A DNA stretch of 64,000 bases, from the NCBI RefSeq assembly GCF_014203125.1, contig NZ_JACHIH010000002.1, forward strand, positions 310,001 to 374,000. The letters run 5' to 3'. Position numbers and translations under genes: made by a program. This DNA comes from Rhodopseudomonas rhenobacensis. Its GTDB lineage: Bacteria > Pseudomonadota > Alphaproteobacteria > Rhizobiales > Xanthobacteraceae. Below the pieces are notes generated by a model. The model made no database searches, had not been told where the DNA came from, and saw nothing but the letters and a program-made list of their open reading frames with translations. This document shows positions 1 to 7,444 of this stretch, one piece after another; position 1 is the first letter of the stretch; the number at the start of each line of letters is the position of its first letter.

Positions 1-53
1 CGCGCGGGCCGCTCCGGCGATACGATCCGTCTTTGGATTCGTAACGGGCGTGC

Positions 54-260
54 GTGATGGGTGACGACGAGGCTGAGTTCGACATCGAGCGTTACCGCGC
101 CCTGCTGGCGCAAGCCGATGACGAACAGAGCCGGCTCGCGCTGATCGAACTGCTGATCGAAGAGAACGCCCGCGACCGCATGGCCGCCGACGAGGCCCGG
201 CGCCAAGCGTTGAGCCAGGCCGAAATCATCCGCCGCCTGCTCGGCAACCATTCCACCTGA
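54..260 (+). CDS. Small conserved hypothetical protein
   Basis: This is a 68-residue, acidic, mostly helical soluble protein with no signal peptide or membrane segment. Two start codons overlap (ATG at 54 and 57) and I cannot choose between them. It is a self-contained reading frame at the window edge, followed by the convergent arginase gene. I recognise no domain. The composition (alternating E/D/R and A/L) suggests a short helical bundle. It belongs to the core chromosome rather than to the mobile elements. Confidence 0.55.
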   Translation: MMGDDEAEFDIERYRALLAQADDEQSRLALIELLIEENARDRMAADEARRQALSQAEIIRRLLGNHST

Positions 261-282
261 GTCCTGGCGCGGGCCGTCGCGT

Positions 283-1263
283 TCACGACTCGCGCGGCAC
301 CGCATTGCTCGGCGTCGGCCGGTCGGTGATCTGCTGGCCGAACAGGCTGCCGATCAGTTCGATGGCGCTGCGCGCGGTTTGCCCGCGCACGTCGAGAAAC
401 GGATTGAGCTCGACGATATCGACCGAGCGCACGATGCCGGCGTCGTGCAGCAGCTCCATCACCAGATGCGCCTCGCGATAGGTGGCGCCGCCCGGCACCG
501 TGGTGCCGACGCCGGGCGCCAGCTCCGGATCGAGGAAGTCGACGTCGAACGAGACGTGCAGCACGCCGCCTCGCGCCTGCACCCGCTCGATGAAGCTTCG
601 CATCAGCACGCCGACGCCGAATTCGTCGATCTGCCGCATGTCGACGATGTTGACCTTGCGGCTCCGCACCAACTGCTTTTCCAGCCGGTCGATCGAGCGG
701 ATGCCGAACAATTCGAGCCGGCTGGGATCGAGCGAGGCGCGCGGCTCGTCGCCGAGCAGCCGGTCGAGCCCGGCCTCGCCGCACAGAAACCCCGCCGACA
801 TGCCGTGCATGTTGCCGGTGATGGTGGTTTCGGGCGTGTTGTAGTCGGCATGGGCGTCGAGCCAGAGCAGGAACAGCTCGCGGCCCTGCTCCTGCCAATG
901 CCGGGCGACGCCGTTGACCGAGCCCATCGACAACGTGTGGTCGCCGCCGAGGAAAATCGGAATCGCGCCGGACCGCGCCAGCGTGTAGGCGCGCCCGCTC
1001 AGCGCGCGGACCCAGCCCTGGATCTCGCGATATTGTTTTGCATTGTCCGGCAAGGTCTCGGCCGGGTCGTCCATCGGCGGCGTCGGCAGAAGATCGCCGT
1101 GGTCCTCGACCGCAAAGCCCAGCGCGGCGAGCATCGGCACCAGCCCCGCGGTGCGCAGCGCCGCCGGTCCCATCAGCGTGCCGGGTTGCGAGGCGCCGAG
1201 ATCGACCGGCGCACCGAGCACCGCCAGGCGCTTCGGCGCCGCGGAATTCGCCAACTCATCCAC
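283..1263 (-). CDS. rocF: Arginase (ureohydrolase family)
   Basis: Arginase hydrolyses L-arginine to ornithine and urea with a binuclear manganese centre in the cytoplasm. The 326-residue length is normal for the family. The metal-binding signatures are all visible: GGDH at residues 106-109, DAHAD at 136-140, and a later S-F-D-V-D-F-L-D-P segment near residue 240. The substrate loop NMHGM follows at about 151. The start at 1263 gives an N-terminus typical of bacterial arginases (a leading beta strand with G-A-P-x-D-x-G). Agmatinase is an alternative within the superfamily, but the sequence pattern fits arginase better. Confidence 0.92.
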   Translation of the reverse strand: MDELANSAAPKRLAVLGAPVDLGASQPGTLMGPAALRTAGLVPMLAALGFAVEDHGDLLPTPPMDDPAETLPDNAKQYREIQGWVRALSGRAYTLARSGAIPIFLGGDHTLSMGSVNGVARHWQEQGRELFLLWLDAHADYNTPETTITGNMHGMSAGFLCGEAGLDRLLGDEPRASLDPSRLELFGIRSIDRLEKQLVRSRKVNIVDMRQIDEFGVGVLMRSFIERVQARGGVLHVSFDVDFLDPELAPGVGTTVPGGATYREAHLVMELLHDAGIVRSVDIVELNPFLDVRGQTARSAIELIGSLFGQQITDRPTPSNAVPRES

Positions 1264-1412
1264 GACCGACCTCCAGGCTCAAGACAGCGCGCGGCCGATC
1301 GGCCCCGCGCCCTTACCTAGCCGCAGCTCGGCGCTTGGTTCCAATCGCCGCGCCTCCCCGCGTGCGAACGCGCAGCTGGCGCGCCCGCACCCGGGTGGCG
1401 GATGAGGTCAGC

Positions 1413-1823
1413 CTAGTTGAACTTGGCGGTGTCGGCCTGGTCGCGGTAGCGGTTGGCTTCATAGATCTTGAAGACATACCAGCCCGCCAGCACCAGCGCC
1501 GCCAACACCACGATGCCCTGATTGGCCGGCAGCATCAGCTTCAACGCCACCAGCCCGAGCGCCACGGTGTAGGCCTTCACCAGCTTGTCGCGGTCGAGCA
1601 GCGCGGTCTCGAACTGCACCCAGTTCTCCCGCTTCCACACCGGCGGCTGCAGGCGATCCAGTCCCAGCCGCGCCAGCGCGCCTTTGAAGCCGAGCTCGTT
1701 GGCCCAGAGCAGAAACAGCGCCAGGCCGAGCACCGCCAGGAACAGGATCGACCATTGCGGACCGGCCGCAAAGCCGATGATGAATACGACCGCAGCCGTG
1801 AATGCAGCAATCCAAGAGTTCAT
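1413..1823 (-). CDS. Small integral membrane protein
   Basis: I chose the ATG at 1823 rather than the longer frame because a GGAGG/GGAAAGG-type ribosome site lies just upstream and the protein then begins directly with a membrane helix. The 136 residues contain about four hydrophobic segments: near residues 3-20, 25-43, 85-103 and 104-122. A cytosolic-looking stretch (W-K-R-E-N-W and a charged helix) separates the second and third. It is probably an inner-membrane protein. I recognise no family. It is followed on the same strand by small secreted-protein genes of the core chromosome. Confidence 0.7.
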   Translation of the reverse strand: MNSWIAAFTAAVVFIIGFAAGPQWSILFLAVLGLALFLLWANELGFKGALARLGLDRLQPPVWKRENWVQFETALLDRDKLVKAYTVALGLVALKLMLPANQGIVVLAALVLAGWYVFKIYEANRYRDQADTAKFN

Positions 1824-1886
1824 ATGACTGACCTTTCCTCCGGTGGCCGGCCGTCGGGCCGCCACCGTACTCAAGAACACGCGCTG

Positions 1887-2228
1887 CTATTTGCGCGCAC
1901 AAAGCACCACGATATTGTTCGCGCTCGAGCCGCAGGTGGCGGTCATCACGCCCTCCTCGACCCGGATCGCTTCGGAGAATTTCGCGCCGGTGACGCCGAC
2001 GCAAATCGCCGACACCAGCGCCTCGTTGGAGCCGCAGGTGGCCGGACAGCCGTCGGAGGCGCAGGACTCCGAGGTGATCGCACGGATCGGGCTGACCACG
2101 ACGGCGGGGGCGGGCGTCAGCGAGGTCTCAGTTCGATCGCCTTGCGCTGCTTCGTTGCGGCCGCCGGCCGCCAGAAACAGCACCACTGCAACCGCTGCTG
2201 AAAGAAGTATCATCGTGGAAGATCGCAT
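1887..2228 (-). CDS. Small secreted six-cysteine protein
   Basis: Starting at the ATG at 2228, the 113-residue product opens with a signal-peptide or anchor-like helix (M-R-S-S-T then a long run of I/L/A/V). The mature part holds six cysteines (S-C, G-C, T-C, I-C, T-C, L-C). That spacing fits three disulphides and export to the periplasm. A longer frame exists upstream, but its extra residues are arginine-rich and look non-coding. No enzymatic family is recognised. Confidence 0.6.
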   Translation of the reverse strand: MRSSTMILLSAAVAVVLFLAAGGRNEAAQGDRTETSLTPAPAVVVSPIRAITSESCASDGCPATCGSNEALVSAICVGVTGAKFSEAIRVEEGVMTATCGSSANNIVVLCARK

Positions 2229-2495
2229 CTCTACCTCCATACCTTCGCAAGTTGCCAAAGCCTGCCCGCACAGCCAGCGTATCAGTCCCGGCGTGACTCG
2301 AAAGCGTTTTCTGCAAAAATACTGAACGCGATCAGTCCGCCGGGAACGGGCTGCGGAGCGCAACCATCAGATGCGATTCGCTTGGCGCCAAGGTGACAGC
2401 GCGCGGCTGCAGCAAACAGTCGTCGTGGCGCCTTGGCGCGACGACGGGCCGCGTCGCTACCTGCTGATCAGTTCGTGCCGCCGCGGCGGCGCGAA

Positions 2496-2753
2496 CTAAC
2501 CGCAGATCTGGATCCGGCGAATCTGCCAGCCGGCCCGCGTCATGATGCGCTGCCGCAGCGGGTAGCAATCGCCGGCGCTGAAATCCGGGCCGGTGTTGTA
2601 GCGGAAGGCGCCCGCGTAGTACGGCCCATAGACGCCGTAGAACCCGTCGCGCGGCACCCCCTTGCGTGGCGCACCGCCCGCCGAGGCCGCCTCGAGCGGC
2701 AGCGCGGCGGCGCCCGCCAGCACCAACAGCATCACACAGGCTTGACGCAGCAT
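2496..2753 (-). CDS. Small secreted hypothetical protein
   Basis: The ATG at 2753 is preceded by a GGAG-type ribosome site and starts a clear signal peptide (M-L-R-Q-A-C, then a hydrophobic core ending near A-A-S-A). The mature remainder is only about 60 residues, rich in G/Y/P, with two cysteines near the C-terminus (D-C-Y-P and I-C-G). This resembles small periplasmic proteins common in Bradyrhizobium-type genomes. No function can be assigned. Confidence 0.6.
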   Translation of the reverse strand: MLRQACVMLLVLAGAAALPLEAASAGGAPRKGVPRDGFYGVYGPYYAGAFRYNTGPDFSAGDCYPLRQRIMTRAGWQIRRIQICG

Positions 2754-2965
2754 CACTTCGCTCCGTTGACGAGAGGGTGTCGGCAGCTCACGCCGAAAGC
2801 GCCGGGGAGTCAACGTGGCGCCGGCAGCCCGAGCGCGGCGGCCGTGCGGCCCGGAGCCGCTCCCAGCACCGGCCGCGCGACTGGAAAAACCGGCGAAACT
2901 CTGCGCAAGGTCTGTGCGCCCGCGCTTGCCGCTTCGCCCGCCTTCGAACTTCGATGGAGCCCGCC

Positions 2966-3562
2966 ATGTCCACCGCCAAGACCCTGCTGCAACTCGCCGG
3001 CGCCGATCTCACCCCGGCCAAGCTGCGCGACGCGGCGCTGCTGCTGATCGACATCCAGAACGAATATCTCGAAGGTCCGATCGCGGTCGCTGGCGCCGAG
3101 GCCGCGGTCGCCGCAGCCGCGCGGCTGTTGCAGGCGGCGCGCGCCGCCGGCACGCCGGTGTTTCACGTCGCGCATCAGGGCAAGGCCGGCAGCCTGTTCG
3201 ACCGCGCCGCGCCGCGCGGTCAGCTGGTGGACGCGGTGGCGCCGATCGGCGCCGAGACCGTGGTCGAGAAGACCTTGCCGAATGGCTTCGCCGCGACCGA
3301 GCTGCACGCGCTGGTGACCGCCACCGGGCGCAAGCAATTGCTGCTGGCCGGGTTCATGACGCATATGTGCGTCTCCTCCACGGCGCGTGCGGCGCTCGAC
3401 CTCGGCTATCGGGTCACCGTGGTGCCGGACGCCTGCGCCAGCCGCGATCTGCCGGACGGCCAAGGCGGCGTGGTGCCGGCCGCGACGATTCATAAGGTCG
3501 CCCTGGTCGAACTCTCGGACCGTTTCGCGGTGATCGCAGCGGCCGCCGACCAGATCGACTGA
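2966..3562 (+). CDS. Isochorismatase-family cysteine hydrolase
   Basis: The 198-residue protein has the isochorismatase-like fold. The nucleophile-side Asp is in L-L-I-D-I-Q-N near residue 28. A Lys is in V-E-K-T-L-P near residue 100. The catalytic Cys is in G-F-M-T-H-M-C-V-S-S near residue 131. This D-K-C triad is seen in amidohydrolases of the family (nicotinamidase, N-carbamoylsarcosine amidase and similar); the true substrate cannot be read from sequence. The start at 2966 is supported by a GGAG ribosome site seven bases upstream, and an in-frame ATG at 2954 is the alternative. It is the last core gene before the tRNA-Ser remnant. Confidence 0.88.
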   Translation: MSTAKTLLQLAGADLTPAKLRDAALLLIDIQNEYLEGPIAVAGAEAAVAAAARLLQAARAAGTPVFHVAHQGKAGSLFDRAAPRGQLVDAVAPIGAETVVEKTLPNGFAATELHALVTATGRKQLLLAGFMTHMCVSSTARAALDLGYRVTVVPDACASRDLPDGQGGVVPAATIHKVALVELSDRFAVIAAAADQID

Positions 3563-3608
3563 TCGGCGGCGCACACTGGTTCGCGAGCGACGCCGCCGTC
3601 CAACCGCC

Positions 3609-3637
3609 TTGCCAAGCCGGCCGGGGTCCGATATCGG
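3609..3637 (+). promoter_or_regulatory. Possible original promoter of tRNA-Ser
   Basis: A TTGCCA box at 3609-3614 is followed after 17 bases by TATCGG at 3632-3637, about 18 bases before the 5' end of the truncated tRNA-Ser. The match is moderate. It is interesting mainly because it now drives only a broken tRNA. Confidence 0.3.
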
Positions 3638-3654
3638 CTTGACCTCACGGGTTG

Positions 3655-3693
3655 GGAAGGGTGGCCGAGCGGTTTAAGGCACCGGTCTTGAAA
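3655..3693 (+). pseudogene. 5' half of tRNA-Ser left at the element's attL
   Basis: These 39 bases match the first 39 bases of the intact tRNA-Ser at 21000 in 36 positions, through acceptor strand, D-arm and anticodon loop. They then diverge abruptly after GGTCTTGAAA. The last 13 bases (3681-3693) are identical to 21026-21038 and form the putative attachment core. This is the host-side half displaced by integration of the phage-like element. Confidence 0.85.
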
Positions 3694-3760
3694 TTCGCTA
3701 ACGAGCGTCCGTTCCCGTCTCGTTCTTTCCCATAAAGTCCCATTTCATAAGGAAAAACGT

Positions 3761-3790
3761 ATAGGGCGAGACCTGTTGATCCCGCCCTAT
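3761..3790. repeat. Inverted repeat near the left end of element 1
   Basis: The 8-base arms ATAGGGCG (3761-3768) and CGCCCTAT (3783-3790) flank a 14-base spacer. This lies between attL and the first gene of the element. It could be an integrase arm site or a regulatory site; nothing decides which. Confidence 0.4.
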
Positions 3791-3857
3791 GTCGTCGTCT
3801 GCTACCGAGTTGGGTTGCAAAATGGTAGCAATCTGTTCGCCGGCTGTTCTCTCAGTC

Positions 3858-3897
3858 GCCCAGCCTCATCTGGCAACGTTGCCAGATGAGGCTGGGC
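3858..3897. repeat. 40-bp perfect palindrome
   Basis: Twenty bases from 3858 are followed without any spacer by their exact reverse complement to 3897, centred on CAAC/GTTG. It lies eight bases beyond the stop of the leftmost minus-strand gene. It could act as a bidirectional terminator hairpin, but there is no T-run on either side. Confidence 0.9.
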
Positions 3898-3905
3898 CGA
3901 TTGCC

Positions 3906-4145
3906 TCATGGGTTGCGAAGTTTCCGCACGATCTCGCTCGCTTGCTCGTGCCTGGTCCTAATCGCCCTGGCGTGGTCGACCATGCTGAACAGAACACGCT
4001 GGAAGCCATCGACGGCATCGCCTGAGACGGCCTCGATCTTGACGTTGAGTAGCAACGACGAAAGCTGGAAGATCGCGCAGTATTCATCTTCCATGGCGTC
4101 GATCGCCTCTGCGATATCGCTGAGGAGTTCTGCGGGCGTCTTCAT
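3906..4145 (-). CDS. Small hypothetical satellite protein
   Basis: This is a 79-residue helical protein with no recognised domain. Its start overlaps the stop of the upstream acidic-repeat gene by four bases (ATGA), so the two are translationally coupled and probably act together. It is the leftmost gene of the satellite. A 40-bp perfect palindrome follows its stop codon. Confidence 0.6.
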   Translation of the reverse strand: MKTPAELLSDIAEAIDAMEDEYCAIFQLSSLLLNVKIEAVSGDAVDGFQRVLFSMVDHARAIRTRHEQASEIVRKLRNP

Positions 4146-4921
4146 GACAGCACCACCACCGGCCCGAGCGGCCGAACGTTGCTGAACCGCGCGTGGCGGT
4201 ACTGACGGCGCCGGACCTCGACGGACGCGGCGTCGGGCTCGCGGGCTTGCTCGCGGTCATCGCCGGCACCGGCGTTGACGTCTTGGTTGACCTCCTCCGG
4301 TCGGCCCAGCGAGGGCTCGGCGTCGCCGCCGTCCTCGTCGTCATGGTCCTCCTCGGCATCCTCAGCGCCTGGCGTCGGCACTGCCGACGCCGTCACGCCG
4401 CAGAGCGACGGCTCCAGGTCGCTCTCGTCGCCTTCCCGGTCGTCGGCGCTGCCGGACGTCGTTTCGTGCTGTTCGCCGTCCCGTGAGCGATATGGCCAGG
4501 TGAAGCCCGGCGATTCGTCGCCGGTCATCACCGGCTCGGAGAAGCCTAGCGTCGGCTCCAGGTCGCCGCCATCCTCGTTGTGCTCCGGCTCTGCCTCGCG
4601 ATCGACGTCCCACGCCGTCCCTACATTGGCATATCGACCGCAGCGCGACTCGACGTCCGTCCAGCCGAGATCGGGCTCATTCTCGGGCGGCTCGCATTCG
4701 TCGCCGTGGCCGTCCCGGACGACGCCCATTGTTGGCTCCAGGTCCGGATCCGGCTCGATCGAATCGAGGAACGTCAGAAGGCGCTCGATCTCGTCTTCGG
4801 CCTCCCTGCGGAGGCGCCCGATTGCCTGAAACAGGGTTTCCGGGGTGACGTCGGTTCGAACGTATAGAGGCGCCTGCTGAGGCGCGGTGGCCCGTTTCCG
4901 AGCTGCTTTGGTGCGTTTCAT
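4142..4921 (-). CDS. Acidic repeat protein with D-L-E-P-S/T-L-G motifs
   Basis: The 259-residue product begins with a basic head (K-R-T-K-A-A-R-K-R) and a helical segment up to about residue 55. It then becomes a long, very acidic, low-complexity tail. The tail carries at least five copies of a short motif of the form D-x-E-P-[ST]-[LM]-G, seen as DLEPTMG, NEPDLGW, DLEPTLG, DLEPSLC and DAEPSLG. Such motifs recur in proteins of rhizobial phages and islands and look like short linear binding peptides in a disordered tail. Function is unknown. It is coupled to the downstream 79-residue gene. Confidence 0.7.
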   Translation of the reverse strand: MKRTKAARKRATAPQQAPLYVRTDVTPETLFQAIGRLRREAEDEIERLLTFLDSIEPDPDLEPTMGVVRDGHGDECEPPENEPDLGWTDVESRCGRYANVGTAWDVDREAEPEHNEDGGDLEPTLGFSEPVMTGDESPGFTWPYRSRDGEQHETTSGSADDREGDESDLEPSLCGVTASAVPTPGAEDAEEDHDDEDGGDAEPSLGRPEEVNQDVNAGAGDDREQAREPDAASVEVRRRQYRHARFSNVRPLGPVVVLS

Positions 4922-5226
4922 TTGGGATATACTCGCGATTGACGGCTTCTCAGGGCCGGTTGCCAGCGACAGGCTGGCGCCGGGAGTCTGAGAACACGTC
5001 CGCGAGAACGTGCGCCATGGCCTTTCCCCGAAGGGTCTTGCATAGCCGTGGCACTCCCGGCATACTTAGCCGGTCGCAGCCCACGGCAAATGGGCGCGTC
5101 TTGATTTCAGCGGGTTTGTGAGCCCGGCAAGGCTCTTGGCCCGCCTATCGCGGATGAAGCGCAATCCCCGGCAAGGGACCGCTTCGGGAGTTCTCAGGCT
5201 CCGCGAATACCTTCCCACCGATCTGT

Positions 5227-5261
5227 AAAAAAATCCACCCCTTCGCGGGGCGCTTCGGCGC
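5227..5261 (-). terminator. Possible rho-independent terminator (minus strand)
   Basis: Read on the minus strand, a GCGC-stem tetraloop and a CCCC/GGGG stem (5238-5250) are followed after four bases by seven T residues (5233-5227). No minus-strand gene ends here. If real, it would terminate an unannotated small RNA from the palindrome-rich stretch. The G-C stem is short, so confidence is low. Confidence 0.3.
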
Positions 5262-5272
5262 GCGTTGGTTTC

Positions 5273-5287
5273 TGCACAACTTGTGCA
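5273..5287. repeat. Odd palindrome with CAA-C-TTG core
   Basis: TGCACAA and TTGTGCA are perfect inverted arms around a single central C. The core CAACTTG recurs in the palindrome cluster at 5989-6178. Confidence 0.7.
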
Positions 5288-5422
5288 ATAACCCCGATCG
5301 ACGAAAGTAAATCCAAAAGGGTACGCACACCGCACGTACCCCGACAACCTCAGCGGGTTGCCTGTGAATAGCCGGGACAACGGCGCGGATGGCCACCATC
5401 CACCGACCGACATGCAATCCTG

Positions 5423-5752
5423 ATGATGAAACGCGAATCAGCACAGGCATTGGCCATGTCCGAAAAAGAACTCTTGATCTCAATTTGCTTCATCAACCGC
5501 AGCGGCCAGATCGAGCGCGAGGGGGAGACCTACACGCCTGCCGATTTCGGCGGTTCGGTGCCCATGGTCGGCGACCGAATCCTAGATCCCGGCATCGCGC
5601 TGCTTCACCGCGACGAGAAGCCCGACTTCAGCGATCCGGAGCGGCGCGAGTTCTGGCTTGTAAAAGAGCGCATATTCAATCCCGAGCACCCGAGTTGCGC
5701 GCTGGTGTGCGAATCGGAAAAGACCGGCGAGCGCTACGTGAACCTGCTCTAG
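5423..5752 (+). CDS. Hypothetical satellite protein
   Basis: This is a 109-residue protein of mixed composition with no recognised domain. The start could be 5423, 5426 or 5456; the last gives MSEKE and is preceded by a weak AGG. The central part contains an alternating pattern (P-M-V-G-D-R-I-L-D-P-G) suggestive of a small beta-rich fold. It is isolated between two palindrome-rich non-coding stretches, opposite in strand to the head-gene operon, so it is likely cargo. Confidence 0.6.
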   Translation: MMKRESAQALAMSEKELLISICFINRSGQIEREGETYTPADFGGSVPMVGDRILDPGIALLHRDEKPDFSDPERREFWLVKERIFNPEHPSCALVCESEKTGERYVNLL

Positions 5753-6505
5753 CCGCTCGCGCGTAACGCTGTGACGAAACGTTACGTCCACCGTTACGGT
5801 GACCGTTACGGTCGGATGCGATCCGACCTTGGCACGCGTAATCTGCGGCCCCTCTTGAGGGTGGGCAGTGTGCGCCCATCCATTGGGCCGGCTCAATTTC
5901 GTGCCGTTTAAAATCAATGACTTAACGCCACAACCAGAACTTTCGCTCAAAAATGCGCGAAACCCGTGATGGCGGTGACATCGGTTTTGCCACAACTTGT
6001 GGCGAAACCCGGTGGGAATCACCACCTCGCAAAGGTGTTGCAGGTTGCAACACCTTGCCCTTGCCGCCAGAAACGTGGGCAAGTTGCCCGCCTTTCGCGT
6101 CAAGTTGACGCGAAACCTCACGGCGCCAAGGTGTTCCAGACTCGAACACCCTTTGCTGCGGAAAGTGGAGCAAGTTGCGCCAGTTTGCGCCAACACCCGA
6201 TTTGGTCGAAGCTCAGCAGCACCACCGCCGCGTCGCGCTGGTAATGCACCGCCTCTGATTCCATGCCTGGCGGCACCATGGCGGCCCCGCGGCCGATCGA
6301 GATGACGCCGGCGGCGTGACGAAACTTGAGCGTGACTAACAGATCGCGGAGTGGATCAAGATTACCGACGGAATTTCGGTGCAGTCTGCACCGAAAATGG
6401 GCCGCGGCAGAACACGGCGGCACCACCGCGCCGAAAGTCGATTACCCTCTCTCTTGCGCGCCCGCTCTGGTTGCGGAATCAATGCCATGGCATTGGGGAT
6501 ATCGG
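5753..6505. other. Long non-coding palindrome cluster
   Basis: About 750 bases hold no gene I can support. An 11-base direct repeat, ACCGTTACGGT, occurs near 5790 and 5801, and an 8-base-arm hairpin at 5810-5828. The main part is the palindrome series 5989-6178, listed separately. A minus-strand frame at 6118-6426 (102 codons) has a plausible composition but no recognisable domain, and I treat it as unproven. Confidence 0.5.
5989..6178. repeat. Series of six palindromes with different arms and related cores
   Basis: Perfect inverted repeats occur at 5989-6003 (GCCACAA/TTGTGGC, centre C), 6032-6056 (11-base arms, centre GGT), 6077-6089 (GGGCAA/TTGCCC, centre G), 6093-6115 (11-base arms, centre G), 6130-6150 (GGTGTTC/GAACACC, 7-base loop) and 6170-6178 (GCAA/TTGC, centre G). 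Most share the core CAA-[G/C]-TTG while the arms differ. This suggests selection on secondary structure rather than on one binding sequence. Candidates are a replication origin, packaging site or structured RNA. Confidence 0.8.
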
Positions 6506-7402
6506 ATGTCCGAAGTTACGGACTTCATCGCGCTGGACGTCGAGACGGCGAATGCCGACTTCGGCAGCATATGCTCTATCGGACTCGTGCATTTCCGAGC
6601 TGGCGAGGTCTTCAAGTCGCTGACGATTTTGGTCGACCCGGAAGACGATTTTGATCCGGTCAATATCGGCATCCATGGAATCCGCCCTGAAGACGTCGCG
6701 GGAAAGCCGACGATGGCGCGGGTCTTTCCCGTCATTAGCGCCGCGCTTCAGGACACGGCCATTGTTCATCACAGCCCGTTCGATCGGACTGCACTTACCC
6801 GCGCCGCTGGCAAATACGGCACGGGCGGCTTGCCATGTACTTGGCTCGACAGCCTACAGGTTGCTCGCCGAACGTGGACCGGGTTTCGAGACGACGGGGG
6901 CTACGGCTTAGCCAATCTCGCCCGAGCATTCGGCATCCAGTTCAAACACCACGACGCGGCGGAGGATGCCCGGGCCGCAGGCCTCGTGTTGCTTAGGGCG
7001 ATGAGCGACGGTGGCGTCACGCTGCAGCAATGGGTCGATGAACTCGGCTATGAATCGACCGCAACCAGCAAGCCGTTACGGCGGACGAAGCCGAGCTATG
7101 CGACGAAGTGCGCTCAATCAGGCGCGGCTACCGGACCGCTTGCGGGCGAAACCATCCTTTTCACGGGCGCGCTGCAGATCCACCGTGCTGAGGCTGCCCG
7201 CGCTGCCGCTGCAGCCGGTTGCGACGTGGTGGACAGCATATCGAGGAAGGTCACAATTCTCGTCGTCGGCGATCAGGATCTGCGCTTCACCCGCGGGCAA
7301 GAGAAAAGCTCGAAGCACCGTAAGGCGGAGGAGATGATCACCAGGGGACACGCAATGAGGATCGTCGGAGAAACCGACTTCATGGCGATGGTCAGTGGTT
7401 AA
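6506..7402 (+). CDS. DEDDh 3'-5' exonuclease with C-terminal BRCT domain
   Basis: The ATG at 6506 gives a 298-residue protein opening directly with the exonuclease I motif (A-L-D-V-E-T, D11 and E13). Motif II is in V-H-H-S-P-F-D near residue 90. Motif III is H-H-D-A-A-E-D near residue 153, the DnaQ-like DEDDh arrangement. Residues from about 215 to the end form a BRCT domain (G-E-T-I-L-F-T-G, later K-V-T-I-L-V-V-G). It probably degrades or proofreads DNA 3' ends, with the BRCT part targeting it to DNA or a partner. In a phage satellite it is accessory cargo, possibly for replication, repair or anti-phage action. Longer upstream frames lack similarity to the family. Confidence 0.88.
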   Translation: MSEVTDFIALDVETANADFGSICSIGLVHFRAGEVFKSLTILVDPEDDFDPVNIGIHGIRPEDVAGKPTMARVFPVISAALQDTAIVHHSPFDRTALTRAAGKYGTGGLPCTWLDSLQVARRTWTGFRDDGGYGLANLARAFGIQFKHHDAAEDARAAGLVLLRAMSDGGVTLQQWVDELGYESTATSKPLRRTKPSYATKCAQSGAATGPLAGETILFTGALQIHRAEAARAAAAAGCDVVDSISRKVTILVVGDQDLRFTRGQEKSSKHRKAEEMITRGHAMRIVGETDFMAMVSG

Positions 7403-7444
7403 CAATATCCAAGCCCATATATAGTAATTCATCTTCAAGGATAA

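Larger units (their letters stand above)
4922..5422. other. Non-coding stretch rich in small inverted repeats
   Basis: No convincing coding frame is seen. The stretch contains several short hairpins: GCCAGC/GCTGGC near 4968-4984, CACGT/ACGTG near 4994-5012, a GCGC-TTCG-GCGC tetraloop hairpin at 5250-5261, the odd palindrome at 5273-5287, and a GGGTACG/CGTACCC stem near 5319-5341. A terminator-like signal on the minus strand lies at 5227-5250. The stretch may host a small RNA or replication/packaging signals. Confidence 0.4.

Noticed and set aside
5066-5483. Two overlapping minus-strand frames of 112-115 codons
   Set aside because: They lie in a hairpin-rich non-coding stretch, overlap each other in different frames, and have no recognisable features.
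6118-6426. A 102-codon minus-strand frame in the palindrome cluster
   Set aside because: Plausible composition but no domain, no ribosome site I trust, and it runs through the palindromes; left unannotated.
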